From NCBI GenBank assembly GCA_025331435.1, contig JAIWNI010000010.1, positions 186,001 through 250,000 of the forward strand: a stretch of DNA of 64,000 nucleotides. The letters are read 5' to 3'. Source of the stretch: Choanephora cucurbitarum. Its lineage: Eukaryota; Mucoromycota; Mucoromycetes; Mucorales; Choanephoraceae. The translations under genes were made by a program, and so were the position numbers. Under the pieces are notes generated by a model. The model saw only the letters and a list, made by a program, of their open reading frames with translations. It searched no databases and was not told the DNA's origin. This document shows, piece by piece, positions 46,403 through 57,171 of this stretch (its first letter is position 1; every line of letters starts with the position of its first letter).

Positions 46403-49203
46403 ATGGCGAATATAAAAAAACTAGATCGAACTGTTGTTAGCAAGATAGCTGCTGGAGAGGTGGATTATACAAGATAAATAAACAAAAGCAATGATACTAA
46501 ATCTTTTGATTCTTTAAAAAAAAAAGACTATCCATTACCCTTACAACGTAGTTAAAGAGCTTATGGAAAACAGCTTAGATGCGGGTGCAACTTCTATCCG
46601 AATCTGTGCTTTATCAGGAGGTCTAAAGCTAATTAGGATCATAGATAATGGCCATGGCATTTCTGTAAGTTGAAATTACACACTTAGCTTCATTGCTAAC
46701 AACAAGCTCAAAAAGGAACAAGACCTTCAACTTGTCTGTGAACGACATGCAACCAGTAAAATTGAGCATTATCAAGATATCACCCAACTGACTACATTTG
46801 GGTTTCGTGGAGAGGCTATGGCTAGTATAGCCAATATCTCTGAAGTAACCATCACTTCTAAGGACATTAAATCTGAACAAGTCTTTCAGTAAGTAGACGA
46901 CACTAAGAAGATTCTCTTTCTTTTATGCACAAACTAACAAATTGATTTATTGACTGATTAAAGGATAGGATATAAATATGGTCAATTAGTAGGTTGGCCA
47001 AAGAGCTTAAAAGAAGAAAAATTAGTAGGCTGGCTTAAATCTCTACATACTGGAAATGGCACTGCTGTTTTAGTAAGATACAGTTCATTCACAATATAAC
47101 ATGTTGTTTTTACTTTGATCTATCATTACACTTTTTTTTTGTGTTAGGTTCAAAATCTATTTGACAACATGCCTTTGCGTAAGAAAGCGCTAAAGATTTC
47201 CCAAGAATCGCAAAAGATCACAGATTGCATACAGAAATATGCCATTCATAATGTACAAGCAACATTTGGTCTCTCCAAGGTCAAAAATCAACACTTTCAC
47301 ATGATGGTATTTGTGTTAACTTGTTTTTTTTTCTACAGGATGCTCAGTCAGAAACACTGTATTATCCCTTGGAGCCTATCAAAACTGAGCATGACCAAAG
47401 CAACAGTGTCGTTAAGAGGATCAAGGACATATATGGCTATGAGCCTAATACAATCAATCGAGTGAGCCATGAGCAAGAAAGATGGCGCTTTACGTTATAT
47501 TTCTCAGATGTTGACCGTTACAAGAACACAAAGCCAAATGTTTTTATTTTATTTGTCAATAGTAAGTAAACAAAGTAAAAAAAAAGGAGGGAGAGCCACT
47601 AAGGCGCAATTCAGATAGATTGGTAGAGAATGTAAAGATAAAGAAAGAAGTCAAACAAGTCTACACTATGAATGGAAACGGTGCAAAGGGTTCTATGTTT
47701 ACCTATATCGATATCACAGTAAATCCTAAGCATGTGGATGTCAATATACATCCTACAAAGAACCAAGTTCGCCTTTTGGAAGAAGATGCGATAATTGAAG
47801 CTTTAACAAAGCAGCTTCATGATGCAATCGCTCTAGGACCCTCTTGTGTCTCACCAAAAGCTCTCTGTCAACCAAAGTCAAGACGTTTATTATCTTCGCA
47901 AACAACACTTGATCAGTATTTTGTGGCACCTAAAATAAGTCCTAAAACATCAGATAGTGAAGAAAGTGACAACAGTCAATCAACAATTCCAAGCACTCCT
48001 ACCAATGGCTTTTCTCCAATTGATGTAAGCTAAAAGAAAAAGTTACTGCATATATTTTTGCCTATTGTTTTCCAAAAAAAAAATCATGATATAGGCTTCC
48101 TTCTTCAAGAAGCGAGTACAAAATCTTTCGTTTCCAGTAATTAGGAATCAAACTACACCAAGCGTTGATATACATCAATCATCTAACAATAGTAGTACTC
48201 TTGAGCAAGCTGCTGCTACAGACGATATGGCTCATGTAAAGAGAAAGAAAGCTAGGCTGACCCTTGCAACAAGACCCATACAGCCTCCTTCCAAACCCAA
48301 GAGAAGTACATTCAACCAAAACAAAACCATTCAAACACCTGAAAAGGAACAGTCTGATGAATTGGAAAGTATCCAGTTACTGCAAAAAGAAATCATTCAG
48401 TCAGAGGACAAACGTAAGTATTTCTATCTGCATAAAGATTAAGGGAAATGAGTTTAATAACATATGTTGATCTCAAAAAAAACAGAGCTTAGTAAGGTAA
48501 TATCTCACCATAAATGCATTGGTGTAATAGATGATGTTCTTTTGCTTGGTCAATACAAAAACGCTTTCTATATATTTCAATATCAAGTCTTGAGGTAAAT
48601 ACATCGATTAGTGTAGTATAGAAAGAGCAATAGCATACTCAACTTTTTTTTAGTGAGGAATATATATATCAACGCATCATTTATCAATTTCCTCAATTTG
48701 GAAAGCTAGTGCTATCGACACCTCTTAATATTATGCAATATCTTTCGAATTGTAAAGAATACGACCCTGATGATATACTTACTATCAACATGCCGATAAT
48801 CCTGGAGCATGCAGAGCTATTGTCGGAGTGTTTCAAGACTGAAATTGAAGTGAAAGAAGATCAGATTTATCTCAAAAGTCTCCCATTGTTCATAAATGAC
48901 TATATACCATCTTTCTTAATGGAGCGATTATCCGGATTCTTGTGTGACTTAAGTACACAGGTAGGTTGATCTTGGTTATCTATCTGTTAACCTTTTTTTT
49001 TTTACTGACAACACATTTAGATCAACTGGAAAGATGAAGTGGCTTGCCTACAAGGCTTAGCAGAGGCCTACGCTAAACTGTTTTACTGCTGCCATGAAGA
49101 TGATTGGAAATCATTGTCCAAATCAATGCAACAAGTTCAAGGCATTAAAGCACATCCTCATCTTATGCAGCATGGTTACGTGTTCAAAATGGATATCAAA
49201 TAA
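46403..49203 (+). CDS. MLH1: DNA mismatch repair protein MLH1-like (MutL homologue), atypical C-terminus
   Basis: Eleven exons: 46403-46459, 46527-46664, 46707-46888, 46964-47072, 47148-47279, 47339-47561, 47615-48024, 48095-48413, 48486-48594, 48654-48960, 49021-49203; 722 residues. MutL GHKL ATPase motifs are intact: [15 protein letters not shown] (Mg/ATP-binding Glu and Asn), IIDNGHGIS, and [15 protein letters not shown], followed by [19 protein letters not shown] and the transducer [18 protein letters not shown]. The C-terminal dimerisation domain starts near [16 protein letters not shown], in MLH1 style. The invariant MLH1 C-terminal FERC is absent: the frame ends GYVFKMDIK at TAA. Two junctions are weak: the GTGGAT donor at 46460 and the A-run acceptor at 46526. 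It partners with Pms1 in mismatch repair if functional. Confidence 0.88.
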
Positions 49204-49750
49204 GATATGCTATATAAATGTCTTTCTCTTCGTATAACTTCTTCAAAAATAAACTACGTCAAGACTCCTTGCGACAGCAGAGAAATTGAGCCAAAACTTC
49301 CTTTATTTTATGTAGATGCACAAGATCTTAAAACGATAAGTGATTTTGATTTATTGCACAGATCTTCAATGACCAAAAACTTTGACCTGATAATTGTTGC
49401 CTTTTTACTTCCTAAACCAAAAATTAGCTGGTTTCAGAAGCTTACATAAAAAGTCTTTTTAAGTAAATTAGTCAACTGCTCCTATAAAACGTTACAAAAA
49501 CAATAAGAACAGTTGATTTAAAAAACTTATGTGTAACTTAGATTTGGAGCACACTGAAAGTCTATTTTTGTATCATTTTTGGTTGACAAAAAAAAACAGA
49601 GACTAAAGCGCCGTTTGAAGATTTGTACACCTTTCTCTCTCTATTTCGAAATCGAGCCGAACTTCCACAGCCTTTGAAGTAGAAACAAACCACAACTGTT
49701 CTTTTATTCTCTTTTTCTTCTCTTTTCCCTTAACTAAGCATACAATAAGA
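49204..49750. other. Region between MLH1 and calmodulin
   Basis: About 550 bases. The MLH1 frame stays open for 81 codons beyond its TAA (to 49447) and begins with DMLYK, reminiscent of the LYK-VFERC ending of MLH1. The rest is AT-rich and includes the calmodulin leader, which is C/T-rich. Confidence 0.5.
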
Positions 49751-50415
49751 ATGGTAAACTGAAACTTGCATTTTCCTCTTTCGTCTTTATGACTCACATC
49801 CTCTTGAAGAGCGACCAACTCACACCCGAACAAATTGCAGAATATCGTGAAGCCTTTCATTTATTTGATGCCGATGGTAGTGGCAGCATCAGTGCCTCCG
49901 AGCTCGGTACTGTCCTTCGTTCATTTGGTATGAATCCAAGCGATGCTGAATTGCAAGATATGGTAAGATATTATTGTGTTTGAGAATAGTCCTTTTTTCT
50001 CCAAAAAGAAAACAAATCGTATACTGAATGTGATCATTTTTCGTTAAAGGTGAACGATGTGGATGCAGACGGCAATGGTACTATCGACTTTGAAGAATTC
50101 TTGGGATTGGTAAAGAACCTACAATCAGAAAACGATACAGATGATTTACATGAGGCGTTCAAGTGAGTCAAGCCATTGTATTACTGCATTGTGTCATAAT
50201 TGAGAAGGATGTGTACACTAAACTATACCATTATTAGAGTGTTTGATGCAGATGGTAATGGTGTTATTGACCGTAGCGAACTACAGAAAGTGATGTCTTC
50301 TTTAAACGAAAACTTGAGTGAAGCAGAACTTGATGCTATGATTCAAGAAGCTGATATAGACGGTAACGGTACCATTAGTTTTGAAGAGTTTAAGGCTATG
50401 ATGAGCGGCAAATAA
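49751..50415 (+). CDS. CMD1: Calmodulin
   Basis: Four exons: 49751-49753 (the ATG alone), 49810-49962, 50050-50162, 50238-50415; 148 residues. All four EF-hand loops are canonical: [36 protein letters not shown] and [12 protein letters not shown], so four Ca2+ sites are expected. The N-terminus becomes [17 protein letters not shown] when the intron directly after the start codon is removed; this is the usual calmodulin start. Using the ATG at 49789 instead would add an unusual THILLK extension, because that ATG lies inside the intron. Calmodulin activates calcineurin, CaM kinases and unconventional myosins. Confidence 0.97.
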
Positions 50416-50527
50416 ATTGTATAATAGTATTACCTAAAAGAGCGAGAGATTCATCTGATGATACAACATGAAATCTATTTTTTAATGAGTTCATTTTTTT
50501 TTACTTTCTTTCAATTGTATTTCCATT

Positions 50528-52376
50528 ATGACCAAAACGGTAAAGACTCCTTTACCCAAAGTATTGACAATTGCTGGTAGCGATAGTGGCGGGTAAGTCA
50601 ATTGCATTCAACTTCTACGCGAACAATCATATATATATTTTTCAATATAGTGGTGCTGGCGTGCAGGCTGATATCAAGACACTTACTTCGCTTCATGTTT
50701 ATGCAACTTCGGTTATCACTGCTTTGACCTCGCAAAATACATTGGGTGTAGATGGAATACATGAAGTTCCAGCTGAATTTGTTGTTAAGCAAATTGCTTC
50801 TGTGCTTAGTGACATTGGCACAGATGCTATCAAAATTGGCATGCTCTGTTCTGCCAGCATTATCAAGGCAGTTTCTGATGCCCTAAAGCAATTCCCTGAA
50901 GGTTCTCGCTATATTGTACTGGATCCTGTCATGATATCCACAAGCGGTTCCCATTTACTAGCAGTGGATGCGCTATATGTACTCGTGAAAGAACTTTTAC
51001 CATTGGCCCACATACTCACGCCTAATGTACCCGAAGCTGAACTTTTATTGGATAAATCGCCAGGATCCATAAAAACTCTGCAAGACATGAAAGATGCTGC
51101 TGAGCAATTAAGCAAACTTGGTCCTAAGTTTGTTTTGCTTAAAGGTGGACATTTGCCTCTTTCACTCGAGGATAAGAAAAAAGTGATAGACGTTCTGTAT
51201 GATAGCCATGGCTCTGTATGGCATGAATTCGTCAATGATTATGTTGACACAAAAAATACCCATGGTACTGGATGTACACTATCTTCAGCTATTGCTGCCG
51301 AACTAGCCAAGGGAGAAAAGGGTAATCTTTAACTATTTTGTGGCTTTGGATTTCCCTAATTGTTAAATCATTGTAGCACAAAAGGCTTGTCGAGATGCTA
51401 TTGAATATGTCAAATCAGCTATTGCTGACTCTTTAGTAGGCATTGGCAACGGTAATGGCCCTGTCAATCATTTTCATCCTCTCAAATGGTCACCTTATCA
51501 AGGGTAAAGCTAAAGAAAAAAAAAGTGAAGACAACCCGTTCTTTCCATATCTAATTTCCTTATTATTGTTGATTTTAGCAAAACCTTTATCGAGGCTGCC
51601 AAGGAATCTCTTCCCGAAAAGTTATGGTCAGAATTTACTTATCATCCGTTTGTTCAAGGTATTGCTGATGGTTCTCTACCTAAAGAAGCATTCGTATATT
51701 ATCTCAAGCAAGACTACTTGTATCTCCAACATTATGCAAGAGCAGCTGCATTAGCTGCTTACAAATGTAAGCCTTAAAGAAAAAGAAGAGGGGGGAGAAT
51801 TAGAAGAGATGTTAACTTGAGCGGTTTATTTAAGCGAATGCCATGGAGGCCATTGGTGGAAACGCATCCATTGCGTTACACATAGCAAAAGAATCTCAGC
51901 TCCATCTCGATTATTGTGCGCGTTGGGGTGTCACTAAAGATGATGTTCTAAGCACACCTGAAAGTGTATTTAACTCAGCTTATAGCCGTTATGTGCTTGA
52001 CAAAGGTCAATCAGGCGATATTCTTGACCTGAAGGCTGCTATGATGCCTTGCTTGTTAGGTTATGGAGAAATTGGCTTAAGATTGTTCAACGATCCAAAG
52101 ACCAAGAGAGATGGAAATCCATACTGGAGTTGGATCTGCCAATATGCAGCAGATGATTACCAAGTAGCTGTAAAAGTTGGTCTTCGTAAGTTCAAATGAC
52201 TTGATTGTAATCACAGAAGAACATAATTGTTTTGTCACTTTTTAGAGGAATTGGAATTGTTAGCTGAAACCTATATTTCAACATCTGCTACTCGTTTCAA
52301 AGATGTATGTATGACCTTTGAGCAGGCTACCCGTTTAGAAATCAAGTTTTGGGAGATGGGCCTCAAGATGTGTTGA
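50528..52376 (+). CDS. THI20: Bifunctional hydroxymethylpyrimidine (phosphate) kinase / thiaminase II (THI20 type)
   Basis: Six exons: 50528-50592, 50651-51321, 51377-51503, 51579-51766, 51835-52185, 52246-52376; 510 residues. The N-terminal half is a ThiD ribokinase-fold domain: LTIAGSDSGGGAGVQADIKT, IKIGMLCSASII, VLDPVMISTSGSHLL, FVLLKGGH and the anion-hole/catalytic motif NTHGTGCTLSSAIAAELA. It phosphorylates HMP and HMP-P for thiamin synthesis. The C-terminal half is TenA/thiaminase II: HPFVQGIADGSLPKEAFVYY, DYLYLQHYARA, and MMPCLLGYGEIG with the likely catalytic Cys, then WEMGLKM. TenA salvages pyrimidine from degraded thiamin. This fusion is characteristic of fungal Thi20/21/22. No THI-box riboswitch was recognised in its introns. 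Confidence 0.96.
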
Positions 52377-52833
52377 TCTCTTCTTTTTTGATATGCTTTG
52401 AAATAAACGATTTACAACTACAATGTATTTTTTTTCCGCTGACTTCCGTTACTTGCTAAAACATGTGTTTAAAAACAGTCAACTCGTTCAAGAAGAATAA
52501 GGTCCTAAAGTTTTGTAGCATATTCAAGCTAGATCAAGTGTTACACTTATAAATATTGTTATATCTTTCAATCAAAAAATGCTGTCGGTCTTAGTTTCAT
52601 GTTCTATTGTTTTTTTTTGTGTCTCGTCTATATGGCTTGATGCAAATAGAAAAGCTAGAACACGCTTCTGTACGATGCTTTCTTGTTCAGTTTGTTTTGC
52701 CTACAAGAAGCTTAATTAGGACTACAAAACAACATATGTTCATCTCATTTATCAGCCCTTATTCTAGAGAAAAACAGTTTATTATTATATTAAAGACTAA
52801 AAAAAATATAGGAATCTATTAAATTAAAAGAGT
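52377..52833. other. Convergent intergenic region THI20 / chitin deacetylase
   Basis: About 455 bases between two converging stop codons, holding both 3' UTRs (AATAAA-like at about 52401). A 71-codon open frame at 52607-52822 has no recognisable content. Confidence 0.55.
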
Positions 52834-54780
52834 TTAGAACAAATGGTAAATACCAGCGGCAAGACCGACGATCAAGGGGCCGGTGGAAAGGGTCAGTGTG
52901 GAAGCACTGCTAGTCTTGCTAGAATCACTGCTGGATGAGCCTGATGAACCTGAAGTAGTAGCGTTACTGCTGCTGGGCTTGCTGACAGCAATGCTCTTCA
53001 ATTGACAGTCAGAGGATGAGCACAGACATGTGTTTCCAATAGGATCCCACCAAGTAGTACTATTGATTAAAGTTAGTCGCTAAAGGTACATAGTAGGGAT
53101 TGAACATCAACTTACTCGCATGTATCAGCAATAGGATAACGGTAGCCAGTGGTTCCGTTTTGAACAGATGAGCTAGGGGTGGGGTTGTCTAAAGTTGGTG
53201 CTGTGGCAGGACAGTTGAAACAGGTCTTTGTGCTGGAAGTACCAAAGTTACAGCTATGATTTTTTTTTTTTTAGAAAAAAGGCTCTTGGTAAGCACAAAG
53301 TTGATTTTTTGTCTAGTCATATACATACCTGTTTACTAAACCATCATCAATAGTACCATTGTGGTCATCATCAAGACCATTACAAATTTCCTTAGGAATG
53401 ACAGGTTGTTTACATTGCATGTAATCTTGTTTGCCGAGTTCAGATGCCTTGACGGGGTTCTTCATGTATTGGAGTAATTGTTGGTTTGTGACGAACCAGA
53501 CATTGGGCTTGGCAGCAATGCTTTGGATAAAGTCAACGACGCCCTTTAACAAATCCTTTGGATCAGCGCCACCAGGGTATGTAGTCAAGTGAGCTAACAT
53601 GTATTGTTAGATAAACGATTTATAGATTGAGATGGTGATTAACTTACTAGGGTGAACGTAGATACCAAAAGGTTGACGGTTGCCATTGTAGTGTTTATCG
53701 AAAGCAGCTTGGCTCCCTATAGTGTTGTGTGAAGGTTAGATACAAGCGGGTCGAATTGCTTCACAGCCACTTACAAGTTGTAACATCGGCTGGAGTACCA
53801 GCAAGGTATACATCCATCAATTGAGGAATGCTGGCATTGTCAAGGACAGAGTACATAGGGATTTCCCAAAGACCGGGTAACTTGACTTGACCGGCTGCAC
53901 AGATACCAGTCCAACAATCGTTAGCCATACCATTGTCGAGAGTATAAGGCCAGTACATGTCGTCAGTAACAGCACTTGCACTAGAGTCGTACAAAAAGCC
54001 TTGTTGATTCAAGGTGTTCAAAGTATCCTTGGTGTAGTTGAGGAAGGGTGCACGGAAGCCTTGAATTTTGCTGGAAGGAATACCACCATAGGCATTCAAC
54101 ATTGTCTTACAGCTGGCAATTTCTTGAGATGAAGGTGAACCTACATGGGAGAATGTATGACTGTACAATTGGCTTAGATGGAGAGATACTTTCAAATTTT
54201 TGGTTTCAATCCTTCAACTTACTCGGCAATCTCGTTTCCGGCGGCATACCATTGTTGAACCAATGAGAAATCGGTGTATTGCATGGAAACAAACCTGGAA
54301 AATCAGATGTTAGTATTTTTGGAAACAGCTCTTAAAATAGTAATGATCTTACCAGGTACCGTGACCAGGACAACCATTAGGATTACTATTAATCTTCAAA
54401 TTAGTACCCATAAAAGGAAGTCTAAAAATAGTGCTTGATAATCCACTTACGTAACATTAATCAAGGCATTGGCAGTATCCATTAAGGATGCTTGGATTGA
54501 ATCGTCGTATGTCACTGTGACAAACTATTTGGGACTATAAATTAATATACTCTGTCTATATGCAGTCAAGTAACAATACCTGAGGTGTGTCGCTGGGAGA
54601 AAGGCCTCCAGGAGGCTTCTGTGAAGCACAAAGACAGTTGTTTTCGATCTTACAGCTGTTAGGATCACAAGAATAACTGCTGGTGCCAGCACTAGTTGAA
54701 ACAGGGACAGTTGCACCTTCTTGAGCAACAACTGTACCAATGAAAAGGGCGATACTAGCAACAATTGACAATGATCTCAT
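52834..54780 (-). CDS. Chitin deacetylase, secreted, probably GPI-anchored
   Basis: Nine minus-strand exons: 54780-54580, 54524-54451, 54385-54353, 54294-54223, 54160-53775, 53716-53648, 53593-53329, 53253-53116, 53059-52834; 487 residues. Converts cell-wall chitin to chitosan, the main wall polymer of Mucorales. Signal peptide 1-19 (LSIVASIALFIGTVVA). The NodB/CE4 domain carries VTVTYDDSIQASL (metal-binding Asp pair), GNEIADHTFSHVG (metal-binding H-x3-H) and GFRAPFLNY (catalytic Arg motif). A Cys-rich segment follows, then a Ser-rich stretch and a hydrophobic end (TGPLIVGLAAGIYHLF) typical of a GPI signal. The first Asp motif reads YDDS where bacterial NodB has FDDG; fungal Cda sets often vary here. 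Several exons are as short as 33-74 nt, but every junction is in frame. Confidence 0.94.
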
Positions 54781-54853
54781 TTATGTAAAAATAAAAAATA
54801 AAATAAGAGGAAAACTGAAGGAGAGAAAAGAAGGGAGATCTACACAAGAGCTG

Positions 54854-54862
54854 CTATTTATA
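54854..54862 (-). promoter_or_regulatory. TATA box candidate for chitin deacetylase
   Basis: TATAAATAG on the minus strand, about 75 bases upstream of the chitin deacetylase start codon. Position and match are good for a TATA box; no experimental support. Confidence 0.55.
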
Positions 54863-57171
54863 CTCTACATTTCAGAATCAGACACTCTATATTAAACAAA
54901 TGTAACACAACACTCTGATCTTTTTTTTTTTAAAAAAAAGAGAAAACCGTAAAGTCTTTCTATCCTGCAGCTCCTTTACTGGGCCTCCTATTTCTCTTTG
55001 TTTTCATCTGATATTGCAGAATTTCTTTCAAAATGGGATTCATTGTATTCGATTTCATTATGAAACGAATTGGATTTTCACAAGCCATATTAGATTAATA
55101 AATTACAGTTACATTTTAAAATAACGAACAATGGATTGTTGGTAACAAATAATGTTGCGCAGAACAAATTAAGGCTTTTTTTAACAAGTGTTTATGCAAA
55201 TGTAAAACTCTGTCTTGATTAAGATTTATTTTTGGGCTTAGAACGACATATACATTGGGCTTTATTTAAAGACGTTTATTTTTTTACAGGCACATCCCAT
55301 GATAGAACTATTTGGTGTGAACAAAAGTTACACCAATAAAGGGTGTCAACATAACTGACAGGCTGTCGAAGAGAAGTATCTGGTATGGATAAAGAGTATA
55401 TTGAGATGACTAAATATACTATAGAGTACAATCATATACCTCAAAGTGTTGCTTTGGTAGGGACCAAAATTCACTGGGCCTAGTTCCAGTCCATTCTTTT
55501 TTTTTCCTAAAATACGATTGGTTCAGCTTACTCAGAAAAATGGACAAAGAAATATGTTTAACAAAGGTAGTGTCAGTTAATGACTACAGACACATTGAAA
55601 GTATGTAATACTCAATAAAAAACAAAGGTTCTTTCTTGCTCTTACTTTGGTCATTATTGAGGCTATTCCCCTTTACTGTCTTGGAGCTCTCTCTGTGTCT
55701 AGCAAAAAGAGCCAGAGCATAATCAAATAATCAGTTTGGGCCTTAGCTTAGAAATAAGATTGAAACAACAACTCCCAAGTGAACAGTATAAGGTTTTACA
55801 ATAGCCGCTTTACTTGAAAGTGTTTGTATCCTCGAGAAACGCACTCTTATGTTGAGCATACTCTTGGATTGAATGGTATTTTAGTGCTTGAAGTGATTTT
55901 CAGGTCATAGGATTGTACTCTTGTGTTGAGCATACTTTTAAATCAAGCAACCACTGCACTTCAAGTTTAATGGCCCTCAATAGTGTTGTCACTGTAATCG
56001 ATCTTCCAATCGCAAGTTGAAAATATGTATATCTGACGTAAAATGATTGTTGATCTATAATTACCAGCTTGCATAAAAAAAAGCCTCAAGAATACCAGCG
56101 TGGTTATACTTTTGCATAGCGTACGTTCATCTAATATAGAAGACGTTCATGTTTAAATTGCTTGAAATATGACTAAGAATTACCTCAAGCTTAGAAAAGA
56201 AAGGGGAAGCTATACATTCTTTTGGCCTAGTCAAAACGAGTGTTTGCTTCAATAGTAATGGCCTAGCCTCGAAAATGAAACGCAGAGACCTAAATACTTG
56301 CATCATGCAGGTCATGCTGTTTATTGAGGGAGTTTTAGGCTATGTCTTTTTTCTTAAAATGCAACAGTTTTCATCAGCATTAAGTTGCTGTCTAAATGCA
56401 TCGACAAAAACCATTCAGTTCCGAGCTTTTATCGCAATCTTTTCAGTAAGACCAACTAAGAGCGTTTCCATGACAAACCTATATTAAAGAGAAGAAAAAC
56501 ACCCCTTTTGTCAAATTAGAGACGTATGTAGAAATGTCAGCATCAAAGATAGAAATTTTTGCTTTCTTAATTGAGTATACTCAGCACCAAAAGCCTTTGG
56601 CTCGAGAAACATATCAGTTGCGTTCCTATCAAGACGTCTTTGCTCTTTGCCCTTATATGTTTTGAATCAACTGGGTCTGTTAGACCTCTTTAGATTGAAG
56701 ACAATTCGGTCAATCAATTTTTGATGCCTTTGCTATTGATTTTTAAATATCCGTCAAAGCATCAAATCATATATGTTTATTGAAATATGGCTGAGCGTTT
56801 GGTTGGCATTGTACAACCAGTTTCAGCGTGATTAGTATTCATAAATAGAGTAGCCAGAATTTGTGCCTAAGAGTAATACATACATCATAGAAAATGACAC
56901 TAGCTAACTTGGTTGACTCTTACCATCAGTTGGTAAAGAGAAAAAGGGACAGTACGCAGTAAGAGCTCATACTGCTTAAGCAAAACATAAGCTGACTCGA
57001 AAGAAAAGGAGAGAGAGAGAGGTGACTGAAATAAACTACTTCCCTTATTTTTTCTGTCGGTTTCTTTTTTTTTCCTAACCCCTCTTTTTTCCCTTCTTTT
57101 TTTTTTCTTCGAACTCTTTCAACTTAATAAAAATAGCTCTATCTCAACCATCCCCGTCCCATTTGGCTAAG
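54863..57171. other. 2.3-kb gene-poor region
   Basis: No gene supported; the longest frames are 70 codons or less. It contains an imperfect 20-bp direct repeat at 55843-55862 and 55917-55936 (one mismatch). The last 120 bases are a long T/C-rich leader before the MAPKKK start. Confidence 0.5.
55843..55936. repeat. Imperfect 20-bp direct repeat pair
   Basis: ACTCTT(A/G)TGTTGAGCATACT occurs at 55843-55862 and 55917-55936, 74 bases apart, one mismatch. Confidence 0.7.

Noticed and set aside
49789..49983. Calmodulin starting at the ATG of 49789
   Set aside because: This ATG lies inside the intron that follows the true start codon; splicing from 49753 to 49810 gives the canonical N-terminus.
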